Below are positions 33,124 to 47,300 of a DNA stretch of 64,000 nucleotides, one piece after another. Source of the stretch: Crossaster papposus (Eukaryota; Echinodermata; Asteroidea; Velatida; Solasteridae). Each line of letters opens with the position of its first letter. Positions within the stretch are counted from its first letter, which is position 1. The DNA is taken from contig JBAIAA010000398.1 in NCBI GenBank assembly GCA_037893245.1, positions 620,001-684,000 on the forward strand, read 5' to 3'. Position numbers and translations under genes: made by a program. The notes beneath the pieces are model-generated. The model ran no database searches. It was not told the DNA's origin and saw only the letters and a program-made list of their open reading frames with translations.

Positions 33124-34614
33124 TATTACACATGGCAATAAATCAGAAAACTGAAAAGAAAAAACACATCCATTGACTATTTTTCATTTGGCTCCACTGT
33201 GGCCTGCCCTTTTTGTTTGCTTCCACCAAATGGCTCCATGATGGAGGTAGCCTCCATGATAAGACCATGGAGGATTTATTCTTCAAGATAACACCATGTC
33301 CCTGGCACCAGTTAAGGACATTAATTACATTTCCTCATGGCCATTATAGTGGGATTTCATTCTGAAATAACTGCTCCCTTTTTTGGCAACTATGAAAGAA
33401 GCCTTCCTTCTTTTAAGTGCTATCCACAGCTGGCCATCTTTAGGTCTGAACAATAAAGCTAAAGAATAAACCTGAAGAGATTTACTAGGGCTGTGTGCAT
33501 GTGGTTTAAATACCTTCATTTTATATTCACAGTGCTTTTCAATAGTCACAGTGTGGGGCCATAATGGCCTTGTATTGTGCAGTGCTAGCTGCCCAGGCTT
33601 AACAGCTGACCTGTTATGTAACAGTGTTTGCCTGCTTGGCATCCTGCAGTGGGCCATTGACCAATCACAGCCTGAGGAATTCCTTGTTCCTGGGCGGAAC
33701 CCTACAGACCCAGCTCAGCTAGGAGAGAGACCAGTGTGTGGTCAGTTGGTTTCCTGGAGTCGCTGAGTGTGGGTTTGTGGTCTTCTGGTCTTCCTCTTCC
33801 TGTTGAAAGGGGGAAAAGTTCAGTACATATGAAAAGGTGTGCAATGTACTGTACTACTAGTTTGTGGGAAAGTCTGTATTGTAAACTGCACCTTAAAGCT
33901 CCAATCCATTTCCACTGCACTGCTGTTTGAGTCTGTGAGTACAGTACTACTTAATTTCTTTCCATTTCTTTCCCAAACTAAGTTTGCTGTTTTCAATAAA
34001 CCACAAGGCTCCATAATATGCCAGTCATTATCAACCTTGATGGGTAATGCTGTTTAGTTTTCATGTCCTTTGAGTCTACGGTCTAATTGGAATGTGAATT
34101 GTCTTGAATGTTCTTGTGTGCTGGTAAGGTTTCAATATGATTTGCATAATGACTAGACATGCTCTAATATGGCGACTGACCTCAAATGCAAACTTGAACG
34201 ACTGCATGGAGAATATAACTTGAGCCAGTCGCATTCAAGATTTAGTACTTTGGTAAAGCTACATTTTTAGTTCATCTGTGAAAACTTTAAAAGCTGTAAA
34301 TTCGTGATATTGTAAAACCCGTAATAATGTGACAAATGTACATGTAGCTATACATCGAAACATCTTTTCAAATAGTACAGTCAGTAGTTGCTTTGTTTAT
34401 TGGTAAATTTGTGCTCCTGTACCGATGTGTACTGTATATTTTTTGGGAATATGTTGAACATTTTGATTGTTTTCAGTTTTAAAGTTTGCTGGAAGGTAGT
34501 AGATATTTAGCCGGTCCCGGCTTTCTTTTGGTAAACATTAAGCCAACACCCTCTTGCGCAATATTACCAAAGTGACGCGTTGTTTGTTATCTAAAAAGCA
34601 AGAATTACTTTTGT
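33124..34614. other. non-coding or upstream region of the FGD-like gene
   Basis: A GC-richer patch at 33550-33820 contains CCAATCACAG (about 33660) and could hold a promoter or 5'-UTR exon of the downstream FGD-like gene, but I found no start exon that fits the required phase. Several overlapping short ORFs have no domain. Confidence 0.3.
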
Positions 34615-34790
34615 TCAAGGTAGGATACACCATTGGTTGAATTATCAGGACTGGCTGGATTTTTGGGGGTTGGAGGAGTGTCTTTTATATCGTTTAACTG
34701 ACCTGAGCTGTCCGAAGAGTTACAATCTAAAATGCCGAGAAAAAAAAAAGCAAGAAAAAACATTCGTTTTCAACCGGCGGGGATTTAGTT
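34615..34790 (+). mobile_element. MITE family A, copy 6, truncated
   Basis: AAGGTAGGATACACCATTGG, then CGTTTAACTGACCTGAGCTG and ATTCGTTTTCAACCGGCGGG. The right half is absent. Confidence 0.75.
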
Positions 34791-35524
34791 GGACAGTTGA
34801 TAACGGAAGTGCAACAGCTATGAAAAGGCCAAAAGGCCTAGGTCCAATTGAAGACCAACTTTGTTCTAAAGAAAAAGGTTCCTGGAATGAAAACTACTGA
34901 ACCGAATTAGGTGTTCTTGGTATAATATTTCATCAAGAAAGATTCCCGTCAATTATTTTTGACCACCCTGTAGTACATCATCTCAATGAAGGTCAATTGG
35001 TGATTTTTTTTGTTAACCAGACATGAATCTGGGACGGACAAACATTTACAGTTTTGTGAAAAAAACACTGCCAATTCTCTATGCTTCATTCCACAGCCTT
35101 TGTACACAAGTGGGACCTGGGTACTAGTACATTCTTTGCAAAAGCTTTAAATTATAGTACCAGTACTACTGGTACATGTACTGAAATTTAACGACTGACA
35201 TGAATGACAACTCATTTAAATGTGCAGTTACCAGCCTCTATCTCAATTTCGTATGCAAATTGCCAGTCACTGGAGGTGTGGGCTACATTATTAAGAGGAA
35301 GCATTAGTTGTCTCTGCTCCTGCTTGAATGTCTGGAATTCCAGCCTCAACAGGTGTCTCTTATTATAGTCCTTGGAAGATTCCAGGCTTTGAATTATGTA
35401 ATAGTTTTAGCAGGAATGGAATGTAAGTCATTACTTGTAATTATTATGACCTTGTGAAAGGCAGCCCTTAAATTGCAGCAACCATTGCAGCAATGATGTT
35501 CCTCAACCTGAACCATGCTGGGCT
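34791..35524. other. non-coding, nothing recognised
   Basis: No supportable gene or repeat. Confidence 0.4.
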
Positions 35525-35924
35525 GGCCTGGCTGCGATTTTTTTTCCCCAAAACTTAACTGGCAGATTTCATGAATTATTCAGTAGTTTGGATGAGAAGT
35601 TATGTTTATTCATTTAAGAATAAAACATGATGCCACAGCATTGTTGTTATTTAGTTAACTAGTTAACTTTAAAGAACAGCTGTTGTCAAGCTGCTATACG
35701 TAGTGTAGTGGGTAGTGGGATGGGCTATGGATCAAGGATCCCTGGTTCAAATCCTGCTGTAGGTCACCTCGTTTTACCTAGTCAAATTGATATCTTTGAA
35801 GTATTTTTAATTCAAGGGAAAAAAGAGACCTAGAACCTATGTGTTGTACAGTGATCAATGCAACTACTGAATAATTCATGAAATCTGCCAGTTAGGTTTG
35901 GGAAAAAAAAATTGCGGCCAGGCC
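35525..35924. mobile_element. MITE with about 65-bp terminal inverted repeats
   Basis: Left arm GGCCTGGCTGCGATTTTTTT then ACTGGCAGATTTCATGAATT and ATTCAGTAGT. The right arm is ACTACTGAATAATTCATGAA then ATCTGCCAGTTAGG and GCGGCCAGGCC. The two arms are near-perfect inverted copies. The core holds a tRNA-like SINE fragment (35705-35770). Confidence 0.85.
35705..35770 (+). repeat. tRNA-like SINE fragment
   Basis: TAGTGTAGTGGGTAGTGGGA followed by CCTGGTTCAAATCCTGC resembles RNA polymerase III A and B boxes, with a near-consensus B box GGTTCAAATCC. The T-arm pairing is imperfect and no full cloverleaf forms, so it is not a functional tRNA. Confidence 0.4.
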
Positions 35925-36521
35925 TATGCAAAACAATACAGAATGTTTAAAAATTAAGAAGTTAAAGGTACATGAAACATACAAATCTACTGAATTATGA
36001 AATTACCAGTACCATCATGTTTAACAGTGACAAATAGACTTACATGTATTAGCATGGAGGGAGGTTTTAGCATCTTGTGAAATCCTGGCACCTGTTGTGC
36101 TGGCCTTTTAATAGAAAAGAGGAATTGTTGTATCAATAAGACAAACTATTTTGAAATACTGCCCTATTTTACCAAGCCAGCTAGTCTAGTTCCCTGAACT
36201 GATAATTCCCCGAAATCTACATGTATAAACTGCTGTTTAATTTAAATTAGGGTCAGGGAACCAGATTACATGAACAGTTTCATGATTTTTCCAGAATCCA
36301 TTTTATAAACACGACTCTAAAACAAGTTAGCGTAATAATATTAACATTCCGGTTAACCAAAAAGTGCTATAAGCCAATTTCATCTTTTCACTTGAATAAC
36401 AGACAGTCTAAAAATGGGAACATCTTTTTTGTAACTTACCCTGTAGTTTCATGTATGTTTTAAGAATGTAAATTTCTTATAATTTTCTAATTAAACTAAC
36501 CAACCTTTTTGACTTTCACAG

Positions 36522-38358
36522 GTGGTACATCAGCACCCTCTTTGCCAGCTAAGAAGCCTGCTATCGCCCCAAAACCTTCCTCTCTCAAAAGCCCACCACT
36601 ACCACGTAAGCAGAGCCATGGCAAGAAAAGCCCGGTCCCCGTCCCAACCCCGAAGCCGCGGAAGCTGCAGGCCACACAGAGCTCACCAGTACCGGTCACT
36701 ACAGGAGGAACTGGAGGACCCCCACTCATCAAAACCAAAACGTTCCAGGCCGCCGGAACGGGGCACCGGGCAAACAGCGAAGACTCTGGCATCTTTGACC
36801 TGAGAGACAGCGCTGAGCTGAACATCGCATGTGAAGTCCAGGATTCCATTTTGGAAGAGCCTGCCCTCGCTGACAAGAAATCACAGGTGTTCCACGAGGT
36901 CCTAATATCAGAAGCCGATTCACTAGACGTCAGTCCTCAGCTAGGTGCACCTAAGCCACATCCAAGAAGAGCCCCAGCGAGTCCAGTCCCACCCCCACGC
37001 AGAGCCAAGAGTGTCGTAGATCCGCCTATCCTCAACAGAGCTTTGAAACCCAAACTGACCAGATCCACAGATGATTTGACCACGTTCCCATTAGAAGAGG
37101 AACCCGAAGAAGCAAATGAAACGCACGACTCGGGTGCTAGTTATTCACCTTACAAATTACCAGAACCCAAACAAGATGCAACATGCCCAATTTCAGAAAC
37201 GGATAGATTCAAACTAAATGTCGCTCCTCCCCCAATACCACCTCATAAAGAAGGCAGCCCTGTCAGAACACACCAGAACAAATCCAAACCAGCACGGCCC
37301 CCTCCACCCTCTAAATGCATCCCAGCAGGTCCTCCAGTAAGACCCAAACCCTTATCTAAGACAACTTCTTGTCAAGAGTCCAGACATCCAAGCGTAGACA
37401 GTCCCCGAGCTGGAGAGGCGTCGCCAGTGATTCCACCTAGGACTCGACGGAGTATTGTAACTGATGACAAGCTGCTCGTCAATCAGACAGAGAAGACGTT
37501 CTTTCCTGAGAATGGTTTCTCAGAGGAGCCAAAGCCTCCACCAAGACTCTCGTCCAACTTGCCTCCTGATAGCGATGGCATTGAGGAGCCCCAACTCGTG
37601 ATCCCTCCAAGGAAAAGATGGTCCCAACATTCCAACAGCCTGACTGCTATGCCCTACCATAAAGTGCAATCTTCCCCAGATCCAGCCTCCCCCAGGTCTC
37701 CTGAAGTCATTCTCCATTCTTCCGGGATCGTCGGTTACCACTCTGTGGCCCCGCCTCGCCCTGTTCAGGGTCCTCCTAAGCGCTTTGCACCAGTTCCTCC
37801 AACACCTTACAGCACCACTTGCCAACAATCACAGCCTTTTCCTGAAGGAACCAAGAGGCGAATCCCACCACCTAGACCCCCACCAATGAGAAGCGCATTG
37901 CCTCCCAAGCCAGCATCACTCATCAAAAGCATCTCACATGAACAATATGCGTATGACGACTCGGCTGATCATCAAGACTCTCCTCGGCATCAAGAGAGTT
38001 ACAACACTGTGCAATCTGAGGACAAGAACCCAACGGACAGAACCAGCATCGTCAGCGATGATGAATACGTCCTACCAGACAGCGAGTACGTCATCTCAGA
38101 TGGCACCCACTATGAGAACAACGAATTTGGCCCTGTCTTTGATCTACCCCTGACGCCACCCCTATCTCCATCTGCTGAGTCTAGCGCCACCAAGAGACAG
38201 ATTCCTGGCAGGCAGAAGCGTGTCCCTCCACCCAAGCCTAATAGGACACCTAGCATCCAGTCTGATATCTCCAACGATGGCTATGAAGACATGTCCAGAG
38301 GGTCCTTGGCATCAGTAGCTCTGAGTTCTATGGGTGCTGAAGTTTACTCTGTACCCAG
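36522..38358 (+). CDS. FGD6: FGD-like exon 1 of those seen: proline-rich region
   Basis: Acceptor GACTTTCACAG|GTGG, donor TACCCAG|GTGAGT. It begins with two bases of a split codon and ends with two (AG, completed to Arg by the next exon). The 611 full codons encode a low-complexity Pro/Ser/Lys region with SH3-type motifs ([25 protein letters not shown]) and tyrosine motifs ([23 protein letters not shown]). This large exon corresponds to the long disordered N-terminal region of FGD5/FGD6. Confidence 0.9.
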
Positions 38359-41300
38359 GTGAGTTGAATTGTTTAATTCGTTCTTATAGTTCTTAATTAC
38401 TTACAAATGGATTGTTGATGTTTTGAATGGTTTGTGAATCAATCAATACTGCAGTATTTAGTTTTTCTATTAAGACAATGCTCCCAATGATATAAAGATT
38501 ATACTCTAAAAACGTTTAGAAGATAGTTGTCTTTCCAGAATACAAAATAGAGTAAATCCTAAACATCAAGAAATTCTCAAACATCGCGTAAGTTTGTTTT
38601 TCCACTGAATAGATTTTCAGGTTTTTTTTTAATAAAAAAATCCCATTTGACTGTTAAATTTAACTGCATTGCTGGCAAGTCAATAAAAACCACCAATTGC
38701 CACACAAGCACAAAGAAGTCCACATCAGCATCTGCACATTGTGTCTTCATAATAACTAGTCCTTGAAATCTGCCTATGATTGGCCTGCGTGGTTATGTAA
38801 CATTATGTAACCTTCTCTGAAAAGGACTGGTTGAATTTCTTTCAATCTTGCTGCTGGGCAGATATTGGAGAAAGGTCATCTTATAAAACATGCAAAGTGC
38901 TTGCTTGTGTAACTGGACTGCTATGTTAGGGCGTGGCTGTGGGAAAATAGGTTTCTGATCAGGGCTATTCAAGAACAAGATCATTCTATAGTTGGTTGTT
39001 CAGGGAATAGAGAATGGAAATGTATGCATGCTTTTAGCATTAGTAGTTATCAATTTTTTACTGACAATATGTTCAGATTCTCAACATATTGTTACCAGTA
39101 AAATAAGATTTACTGAAAAGCCAGTCTGTTGTCTGCTATTTCCATGCTAACACGTGATTGAAAATTGAATGAGGTCTTGTTAGAAATAATAGATTTCCCA
39201 AGTCTTTGCATTTAAAGAGATGGCCTTATTAATCATTGATCCGACTTGAGCCATTGAAACAAATGTGATGCCATAAGTGATGCCATAAGTCGCATTAAGA
39301 ACAAAACCTTTGGCCGGTCAGTGTGAAACGATACACTTTGAACTTCTTCATAATTAAGTAAACAAAGGTTATGACTTTGTTATACATCATAAGTACTTGG
39401 GGGTGTGTATATGAAACTTGGTCTCTGCCATTTTGTCACGAGTTTCACACTTTCTGCCCTTGTAACATAAATTGTTGATATATTAATTAAAGATGTTAAT
39501 GTCGAGTGGCTTGAGAAACAACCACTACTAAGTTAGTTGTTCCTACCTCCATGGTTGTTCTGATGTGCTGTTTTAAAGGTAGGATACACCATTTGCAGAT
39601 ATCGAACAAATTGACTACCGAAATATTAAGAAATATCTTACTCATCTGAAAGTAAATAATGATTTTAGGCATCCAGCAAAATTATTGCGCTACATGTAGA
39701 TATCCTGTAATTATTCTGAAAAATAGAATTTTATAAAGAGCAATTTGCGGCGATCGCAAAAAAACACAAATAACATAAGAATAACTGCTCGATGCCGGTT
39801 GAAAACAAATGCTGTTTTTCGTGCTTTTCTCGCCATCCATGATTGTAAAACTTCGGATAGGTCAGTTAAACGATATTTACTATAAAATACAACCCCCAAA
39901 TCCACCCATTCATGACAATTCAAGCAGTTACCAATGGTGTATGTTACCTTTAAAATAAATGACGCTAGATGTCAAATCAGTGGTCAATGTTTGTTGTTGC
40001 CCTGGCAGATTACATGTAAGTCAATGTTGATAAATATCTGTGGGTTTTGTAAACAAAAACCTGTTTGCAACAGGCGAGGTGTAAAGTTAGATTTGAGGAC
40101 AAAGTATTTATACTAAACGCTGGTTGGGTTACAGGATGTCATTTACAGGTTGAGGGAAAATTAAGAAAATCTAAAGTTTAAGGAATGTTTTGTGCACTGT
40201 ATTGATAAGCGAGCATGTGACACGGAAAGGGTTTGGGTTTCAAATTCATTGCTGCATAGCTTTTTAGGAAAGGTACGGTACATTCATAGTTGGTAGGGTT
40301 TAACATCGCACGTTTGCTCGTGATCCACTGAAAGGCGATTTCTTGAACCTACAGTACATAGTTGTGTGTAAAGAATGAACAATGCCTAGGAGTAATCAAA
40401 TGATAAGCATCCAAACTGATTTCATGAGGACCTACAAATATACTGTAGGCTGTACTGCTGGAACACCGGTTAAAAGTGTACCAATGCAGGAAACCTACTG
40501 GTAGTCTTGGTGCTTTAAAAAAGCACTGCTTTTTGAAGCATTTTAACTTGGATCAAATTCAGTTGGAAGAAAAAAGCTGTAGTTGTGTAGTGGCGTCAAC
40601 TTTGCATCTAAAAAGCAATTCTGCGGTTGAAATGTTTTCGATACTAGCTTGGGTGTCCAAGTCTAGTACCTGATGTGATTACTGACTCGTTTAATTTTGT
40701 TTGTTTTTTATTTGTAGGTCTTGTGAACACAGCATGCATGAGAGTGGGCGATGTCAGTGTGCAGACTATGCTGAGCAGAGCAGCGGCGGGGAAGAAGATG
40801 GTTCATCAGATGAAGATGACAGCTATGAGAAGTTTGACCAAGGCGTCTTGGTGGAGAAAGAAGAGGATGTGGGTGTGGATCCTGAGGTACGCAAGCGACG
40901 CAAGGCTTTCCTAGTAGCTCAAGAGCTAAGAGACTCTGAGAAGGTGTTTGTAGACGTCCTTAAACTCATCAATGAGGTAATTAATGTCTCCTTGTCATCT
41001 GGACTTATTAACCAGTCGAGTTTTACTGATTCCTTTGGTCCATAGTTACCATCTTTATTGATGAGGTAATCTTCTTGGTGTATGGACAGGATTTGAGATC
41101 TATGCTCAATACTTTTGTGTTCTGTCATTGTGGAGACAGCGCTTGGTTCTTGTGTACAACATTTCCGGAGATTTAACGGTTATTTTCAAAATGCTCCTAA
41201 TTAAACTAGAAATATTGTCTCCAAGTCACAGATTTTAATTCCACTGGTGACTTTGCTCAACCTTAAATTAAAACTTGGGGGAATAGGTTTAAAATAGGAA

Positions 41301-44300
41301 AAAAATTAGCTTGTAAATGAGCTTGTAAATAAGCAAGAGAGATGGTAAGAGTTTTAGAGACCACTAAAAGACATTTGAACACATTGTTGTTGATTCCTCG
41401 TGCTATGGATTTGTGCAAATCAGATTAAATATTAGCCATGTGTACCTAGCACCTACTTGCACAACTAATTGTTCCCTAGAACTGTCAAACTGTCAAGAGC
41501 TTCCTCTTGAAATGCAGATTTAGATCCAACAACCTCTGGAATACTCTGTGCTCCAAGTTTTAAGTTTTCATCTCCTAAATTGCTTCATCAGGAGCTGTTA
41601 CATCATAACATAGGACAACATTTTGCCCCTGTGCCACAAATTTAAGGGTAGTATACACCATTTGCAGATATCAAATTTTTACTACCGAATTATTAAAAAA
41701 TATCTTACTCATCTGAAAGTAAATGATTCTAGGCATCCAGCAAAATTATTGCGCTAGACATCCTTTAATTATTCTGAAAATTATTATTCGCGAAAAAACA
41801 CAAATAACATAAGAATGACTGCTCGACGCCGGTTGAAAACAAACGCTGTTTTTCAGGCTTTTCTCAGCATTCACGATTGTAAAACTTTTGACAGGTTAGT
41901 TAAACAATATTTACTAAAAAATACAACCCTCCAAATCTACCCATTCATGATAATTCAAGCAATTTCCAATGGTGTATCCTACCTTTAAGTATAGCGACAC
42001 AAATGTTTTCCTAGAACACGTGATCATCAAACATAATACTTGAGCCACTGTTTCTCTTTAATGTGACTTTACAGGATTTCAAGGCAGCCATTGAGGATGC
42101 TGAGAAGTTGGCTGGCCGGCCAATCATAGAGAAGGGAATGCTGGACCAGATCAGGGGTCATCTACCACAGCTTCAAATGTTTAACGAGGATCTGTTAGCA
42201 GATCTCAACTCCCGCGTCAATAACTGGTGAGATGTTAGGACAAGTTTCATACGTAGTCTAGTGGCCACAGGTATTAGTCCGGCCAATCATAGAGAAGGGA
42301 ATGCTGGACCAGATCAGGGGTCATCTACCACAGCTTCAAATGTTTAACGAGGATCTGTTGGCAGATCTCAACTCTCGTGTCAATAACTGGTGAGATTGCA
42401 GAACAAGTTTCATACGTAGTTTAGTGGTCACAGGTATTATATTGCCAACAAGGAGCTTGGTGTTTGTGTTCTTGGGCAAGACACTTTGCAACAATTATCT
42501 CTTAATCTAGGAGCTGTGGTATAAGAGTTGGTCTTGCATTTAAAGAATTGAGGTATTCAGAGACATTGAACGAGTATCGCATCATGAAGGTTGACAAATT
42601 TTGTAAAATGTTGTTCTTTGTCTGGAATTACAATAATTCACAATATTGATTTGAAAGTCATGGTGGATTTTCATTGTGCATATTAAAAGGCAACCATGTA
42701 CGTGAGAAATGGGTATTAAAAGACTCTTTTAAACAAACTCATTGTATGCGTTTTGTTTTGGCACTTAGGTCTGAGAACCCACGGATTGCAGACATCTTCC
42801 TAAAGAAAGGCCCCTATCTCAAGCTGTATAACACCTACATCAGAGACTTCCAGAAACTAACGGCTACCGTTGAAGAGGCGTGTCTGAAGTCACCATTGTT
42901 CAGTGCAACCCTCAAGGAATTTGAGGTGAGCCTTTCTCCAAGTGTACTAACTTAAACTAAAAGTCACTTGCCTCGGCGCACATTAGTACATTCATGTAAA
43001 TAGAAATTGTGCTACATGTGCTTTATACTGAGTAAGGCCTCAGTAGATGATTGTGTAGTACCGTACTGATTGATAGAGAGTTCCCTCTTATGAGATTCCC
43101 AGCCATTCTGTAAATCAGTCTGAAAATGAGTTTTCAAAACCCTGGGAATTAGGAAAATCACCCAATCGTGGAAAGATCGGGCAATGTGACTGTGATCCAG
43201 AAAAGTTTCTAATATAATTTTGTAAAATTTAAAGAATACTTGTTTGATTTGGGCATATGAAAATCAGACCACGTATTTATTTTATGGCTACATACAATCT
43301 TCCAAAAATAATCGTTACTCGGGTTTCTTGTCGACTATGCGACTGAATTGCTTATATTCTATTTTTCCATTACATTTTTCTAAAATTAATTGATTTAATG
43401 CCCAAAAGGCATTTTGTAATTTTAAGTTCTTATCAAACATGAATAACAGTTATGAGTGTTTCTTGGTTTTCTTTCTATCCAGGCCAGCCCACGATGCCAA
43501 AATCTGTCTGTTAGGCAACACATGCTGAAACCCATCCAGAGAATTCCTCAGTACAAACTTCTGTTGACAGGTAAGATTGCATTGTTGATCACTAGCGTTA
43601 GCTCAATAACCCTACATGTACTCTCTAGGCATTCATACTGGTCTGTACCGTCAACCCTCTAAAATGCTCCAACTGCCTTCATGCAAGCATTGAAAACAGT
43701 ACAGCAACGAGATAAAATGTTGGATTTTTTGCATATTTTTATCTTTACTCTAATTACCTGCTAGGGGCCTGGTCTCCAGTTGTGACAATTATTGACAACC
43801 AGGACCCCAAGTTAAAACGATCTTTTGAGTAGACCGTTTTAAAGTGGTTTTAAACCTTGTACCAAACAGCCAAACATGTACCAGTATGTATTTCTTCAAT
43901 TCCCAGACTAAGCCAAGCAAAAGCCCTTGTTGTAATGCCATGATTGATAAACACTAAACTTACCTTGTTGTATGATTCTTATTTCTTGACAGAATACCTG
44001 AAGCAGTTGGACGAGGAAACCCAAGAGGAAGATTTCAAAGACACTATGGGTGGGTAGAAAAGGGCTTGGCATCTTGTTTTTAAAATTGAATCGTATGTTA
44101 ACCAGTTAGCGCCAGGATTATTTTAACATCACCGAGCTGAAGTTCGGGATTATTTTTAACGAAACTCCATTCGAAGCGGGTTCAAGCCGATAGTGCCGTG
44201 AAGCACACCCACGCATTTCCGGCCTTGCTCGCTGCTGACACTCATTTCCGGCCTTGCTCATGGCGTGTTTATGCGTCATCCGTTTTGAATTTTGGGAAAA

Positions 44301-47300
44301 CTTTGCGTTTATATACGTCATCCGGCACGAACTGGTTAAATGACTGGTATCTTGGAAGTCGCTCATAAATCGTTATTTCATCGTAATATTTGGTAAAATT
44401 TCTCCCTTGCAGCTGCTCTGAACATTGTTAGCGAGGTTGCCAATCACGTCAATGAAAGCATGAAACAAGGGGTAAGCTGTTTTAACTTTGTTACAAATTC
44501 AGAATTAATTTAATTTGCTACCTCGGAGGAGCTTAATGCTATTTTGGCTAAACCTGATGGGATAATCTGTATTATGATCTAGTTATGACTCGGTCGACTC
44601 ACAATCTCTCAGACTGACGCTGTACTTATTCGTGGACTAATTACAAAAATGTAAAAATAGGACTTTATTTAAAACCGGGCTATAACAAACCCAGTCTTGT
44701 TAAAATGTACAGTCTGCATGCTGGTTTTTCATTCTAAATTTCATATTTGACTTTGTTTACTTCCAGGATAACCTTGACAAACTCCTGCAGCTTCAACAGT
44801 GTCTGGTTGGCAACCATGAAATAGTCCGGCCAGGAAGGGTGAGTAAAACGATATGTTGAGGTTTGGTGGTGAATGCTTGATGCAACGGTCTATTTGTAGT
44901 TGTAATTTTGGATGAATTTGTCGTGATAAATAAGTGATGGTCTTAATCAAATATTCCCAACTTTTTTATTGCAGGTTTTTATCAAAGAAGGTGATTTGTT
45001 GAAGTTGTCTCGGAAAGTGCCACAGACACGGAGGTTTTACCTGGTAAGATTGAGTACCTCCAAATATTAACTTGAATAGCTAATTTCTGAAATGTTTACA
45101 TTTTGAGATGTTATTTCACCATTTCAATTTTATTTGATAACTTTTGTTTCTCGCAATGAATCTGTTTTAGATTTTGATGACATGCATGTGTTCTCTGTCA
45201 AATTGCACATCTATTTTTCATTTCTTTATTTCTAGTTGAGTGATATCCTTCTGTATACCACACCATTCCTGTTAACTCCTGGCCAGTATAATTACAAGCT
45301 TCATAATGTTCTGTCGTTAGCTGGCATGAGGGTAAGAATGTGTTAAGACTAGTTTATTAGTTGGATTTACTCAGGAATCTCGTAAGCATAATGTTCGGCT
45401 TTCAAAGGAAACCTTGCTTATTGTCCAGAAAAAAAAATTGTTTCATTTTCAGCTCCCAACTGAGCTAATATTTAGACAACCTATTTTTTGTTTAATTTGC
45501 GCAGATTGTATCATTAGATGGCAGAAATATCTTGTTCAAAAGCTGTCTATCTATTCATGCATTAACCCTATCCTTCCCAAATCCATCAAAATGTAGCCCC
45601 ATTTTGGAGGACTTGGGCCAGGAGGCCTGAAACACTATAAAAAAATCAGATTGTGTCCATTATCCTGTAAAGCCATTGCGTACTAAATCTATTATCAACT
45701 AGCTCTTCAGTAGTAGTTCCATGATCCCATATATAAGAAGCCAAATGAGTGGTGGGTCTTTGGCTGATTTGGTTCATTACTAAGTAAAAGTTTGAGAGTT
45801 AGTGGTAAACAATAAAATTAAATTCCCTATTCTGCAGTTAAAACAAAGGATGAATTTGGTATTGATACAAGATGCTGAAGTACATGGTGGCATGCTGGAA
45901 ATGAATATATTAATGTTACTCTGTGAAGTGCAACAAAATTTACCTCTTTGTATTTTTCTGTCTATTTTTAGGTGAGCAAGCCAGCGCAAGAAGATTACAA
46001 GAATGAGTTCAGTATTATCAGTGTTCAGAGGTCCTTCACGCTAGCAGCCAAGTAAGTAGAAAATAGTCAATTAACCAGTTACTTTCCAAAAACCACGAGA
46101 TGATTTCCTCAGATTTTGCTGGATTGATTAATAGTTTCTGCCAATCAGTGGACTTTGGTTGAGGTCTGGAAGGATCTGTTTAGGTTCAATGGTAAATTGT
46201 AAATTGCTCCTAAACTTCTAGGGTGTGGACATTTGTGTTGCGATGTCAGGGTTAAATCTAATTGGCTGTCTAGAGAACTTCCTGTGCAGGTTTTTTAAGT
46301 TCCCAAAATCTCTTAAGAAAATCACCTGGGCAAACAAGAATATAATGTTTATAGTTCGTTTATTGCTTATAAACGACAAAACTAAATAATGAATTTACAT
46401 CGCCCAGACACAAAATTTCATCCTATGGATAGTTTGGTTACAGTACCTACTGACTAGGTGAGCTCAATAGTCGGGTGATAAGACCTTTGCATAAAGAAGG
46501 TTGCAGGTTCAAGTCTCACCCGAACATTCACTCAAGATAACACCGAGTATACAGTATTTATGAAACTTCGTCGGGTGAAGGTCAAAACATGACAAATTTG
46601 TTGTCCCCCCCCAAAAAAAAAAAATATTGTTAGTGAGTACTTGCATTTCCATTCATCAGTTTCAATGGCTTTCCATTTTTAATTTGTTTGGAACAGTACC
46701 CCAGAGGAACGTGATTCTTGGGTCTCTACTCTGAATAAATCCATCACGGAGTATGCCAGCAAGAGAAGCTCCTTTGCTGTGTTACATCCACAGTATGCGC
46801 AGGTAAGGAAGTGACATTGGGTCGTATTAATAAATACTAGCACAGTACCCCAGAGGAACGTGATTCTTGGGTCTCTACTCTGAATAAATCCATCACGGAG
46901 TATGCCAGTAAGAGAAGCTCCTTTGCTGTGTTACATCCACAGTATGCGCAGGTAAGGAAGTGACATTGGGTTGTATTAATAAATACTAGCACAGTACCCC
47001 AGAGGAACGTGATTCTTGGGTCTCTACTCTCAATAAATCCATCACGGAGTATGCCAGCAAGAGAAGCTCCTTTGCTGTGTTACATCCACAGTATGCGCAG
47101 GTAAGGAAGTGACATTGGGTCGTATTAATAAATACTAGCACAGTACCCCAGAGGAACGTGATTCTTGGGTCTCTACTCTGAATAAATCCATCACGGAGTA
47201 TGCCAGTAAGAGAAGCTCCTTTGCTGTGTTACATCCACAGTATGCGCAGGTAAGGAAGTGACATTGGGTTGTATTAATAAATACTAGCACAGTACCCCAG

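Noticed and set aside
33551-34057. Cluster of short overlapping ORFs on both strands
   Set aside because: No frame shows a domain, splice phase match to the FGD-like gene, or clear start; recorded only as a possible upstream region.
35705-35770. Possible tRNA gene
   Set aside because: A B box is present, but the acceptor and T-arm stems do not pair; kept only as a SINE-like fragment.
36496-37828. Antisense and alternate-frame ORFs over FGD-like exon 1
   Set aside because: Shadow frames of a proline-rich exon whose splice sites and phases fit the plus-strand frame.
42279-42389. Alternative second copy of exon 3 as a mutually exclusive exon
   Set aside because: The duplicate lacks an acceptor, and using its donor from the first copy reads through an in-frame TGA.
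46459-46530. Possible tRNA gene in an FGD-like intron
   Set aside because: A and B box resemblance without a foldable cloverleaf; kept as a low-confidence SINE fragment.
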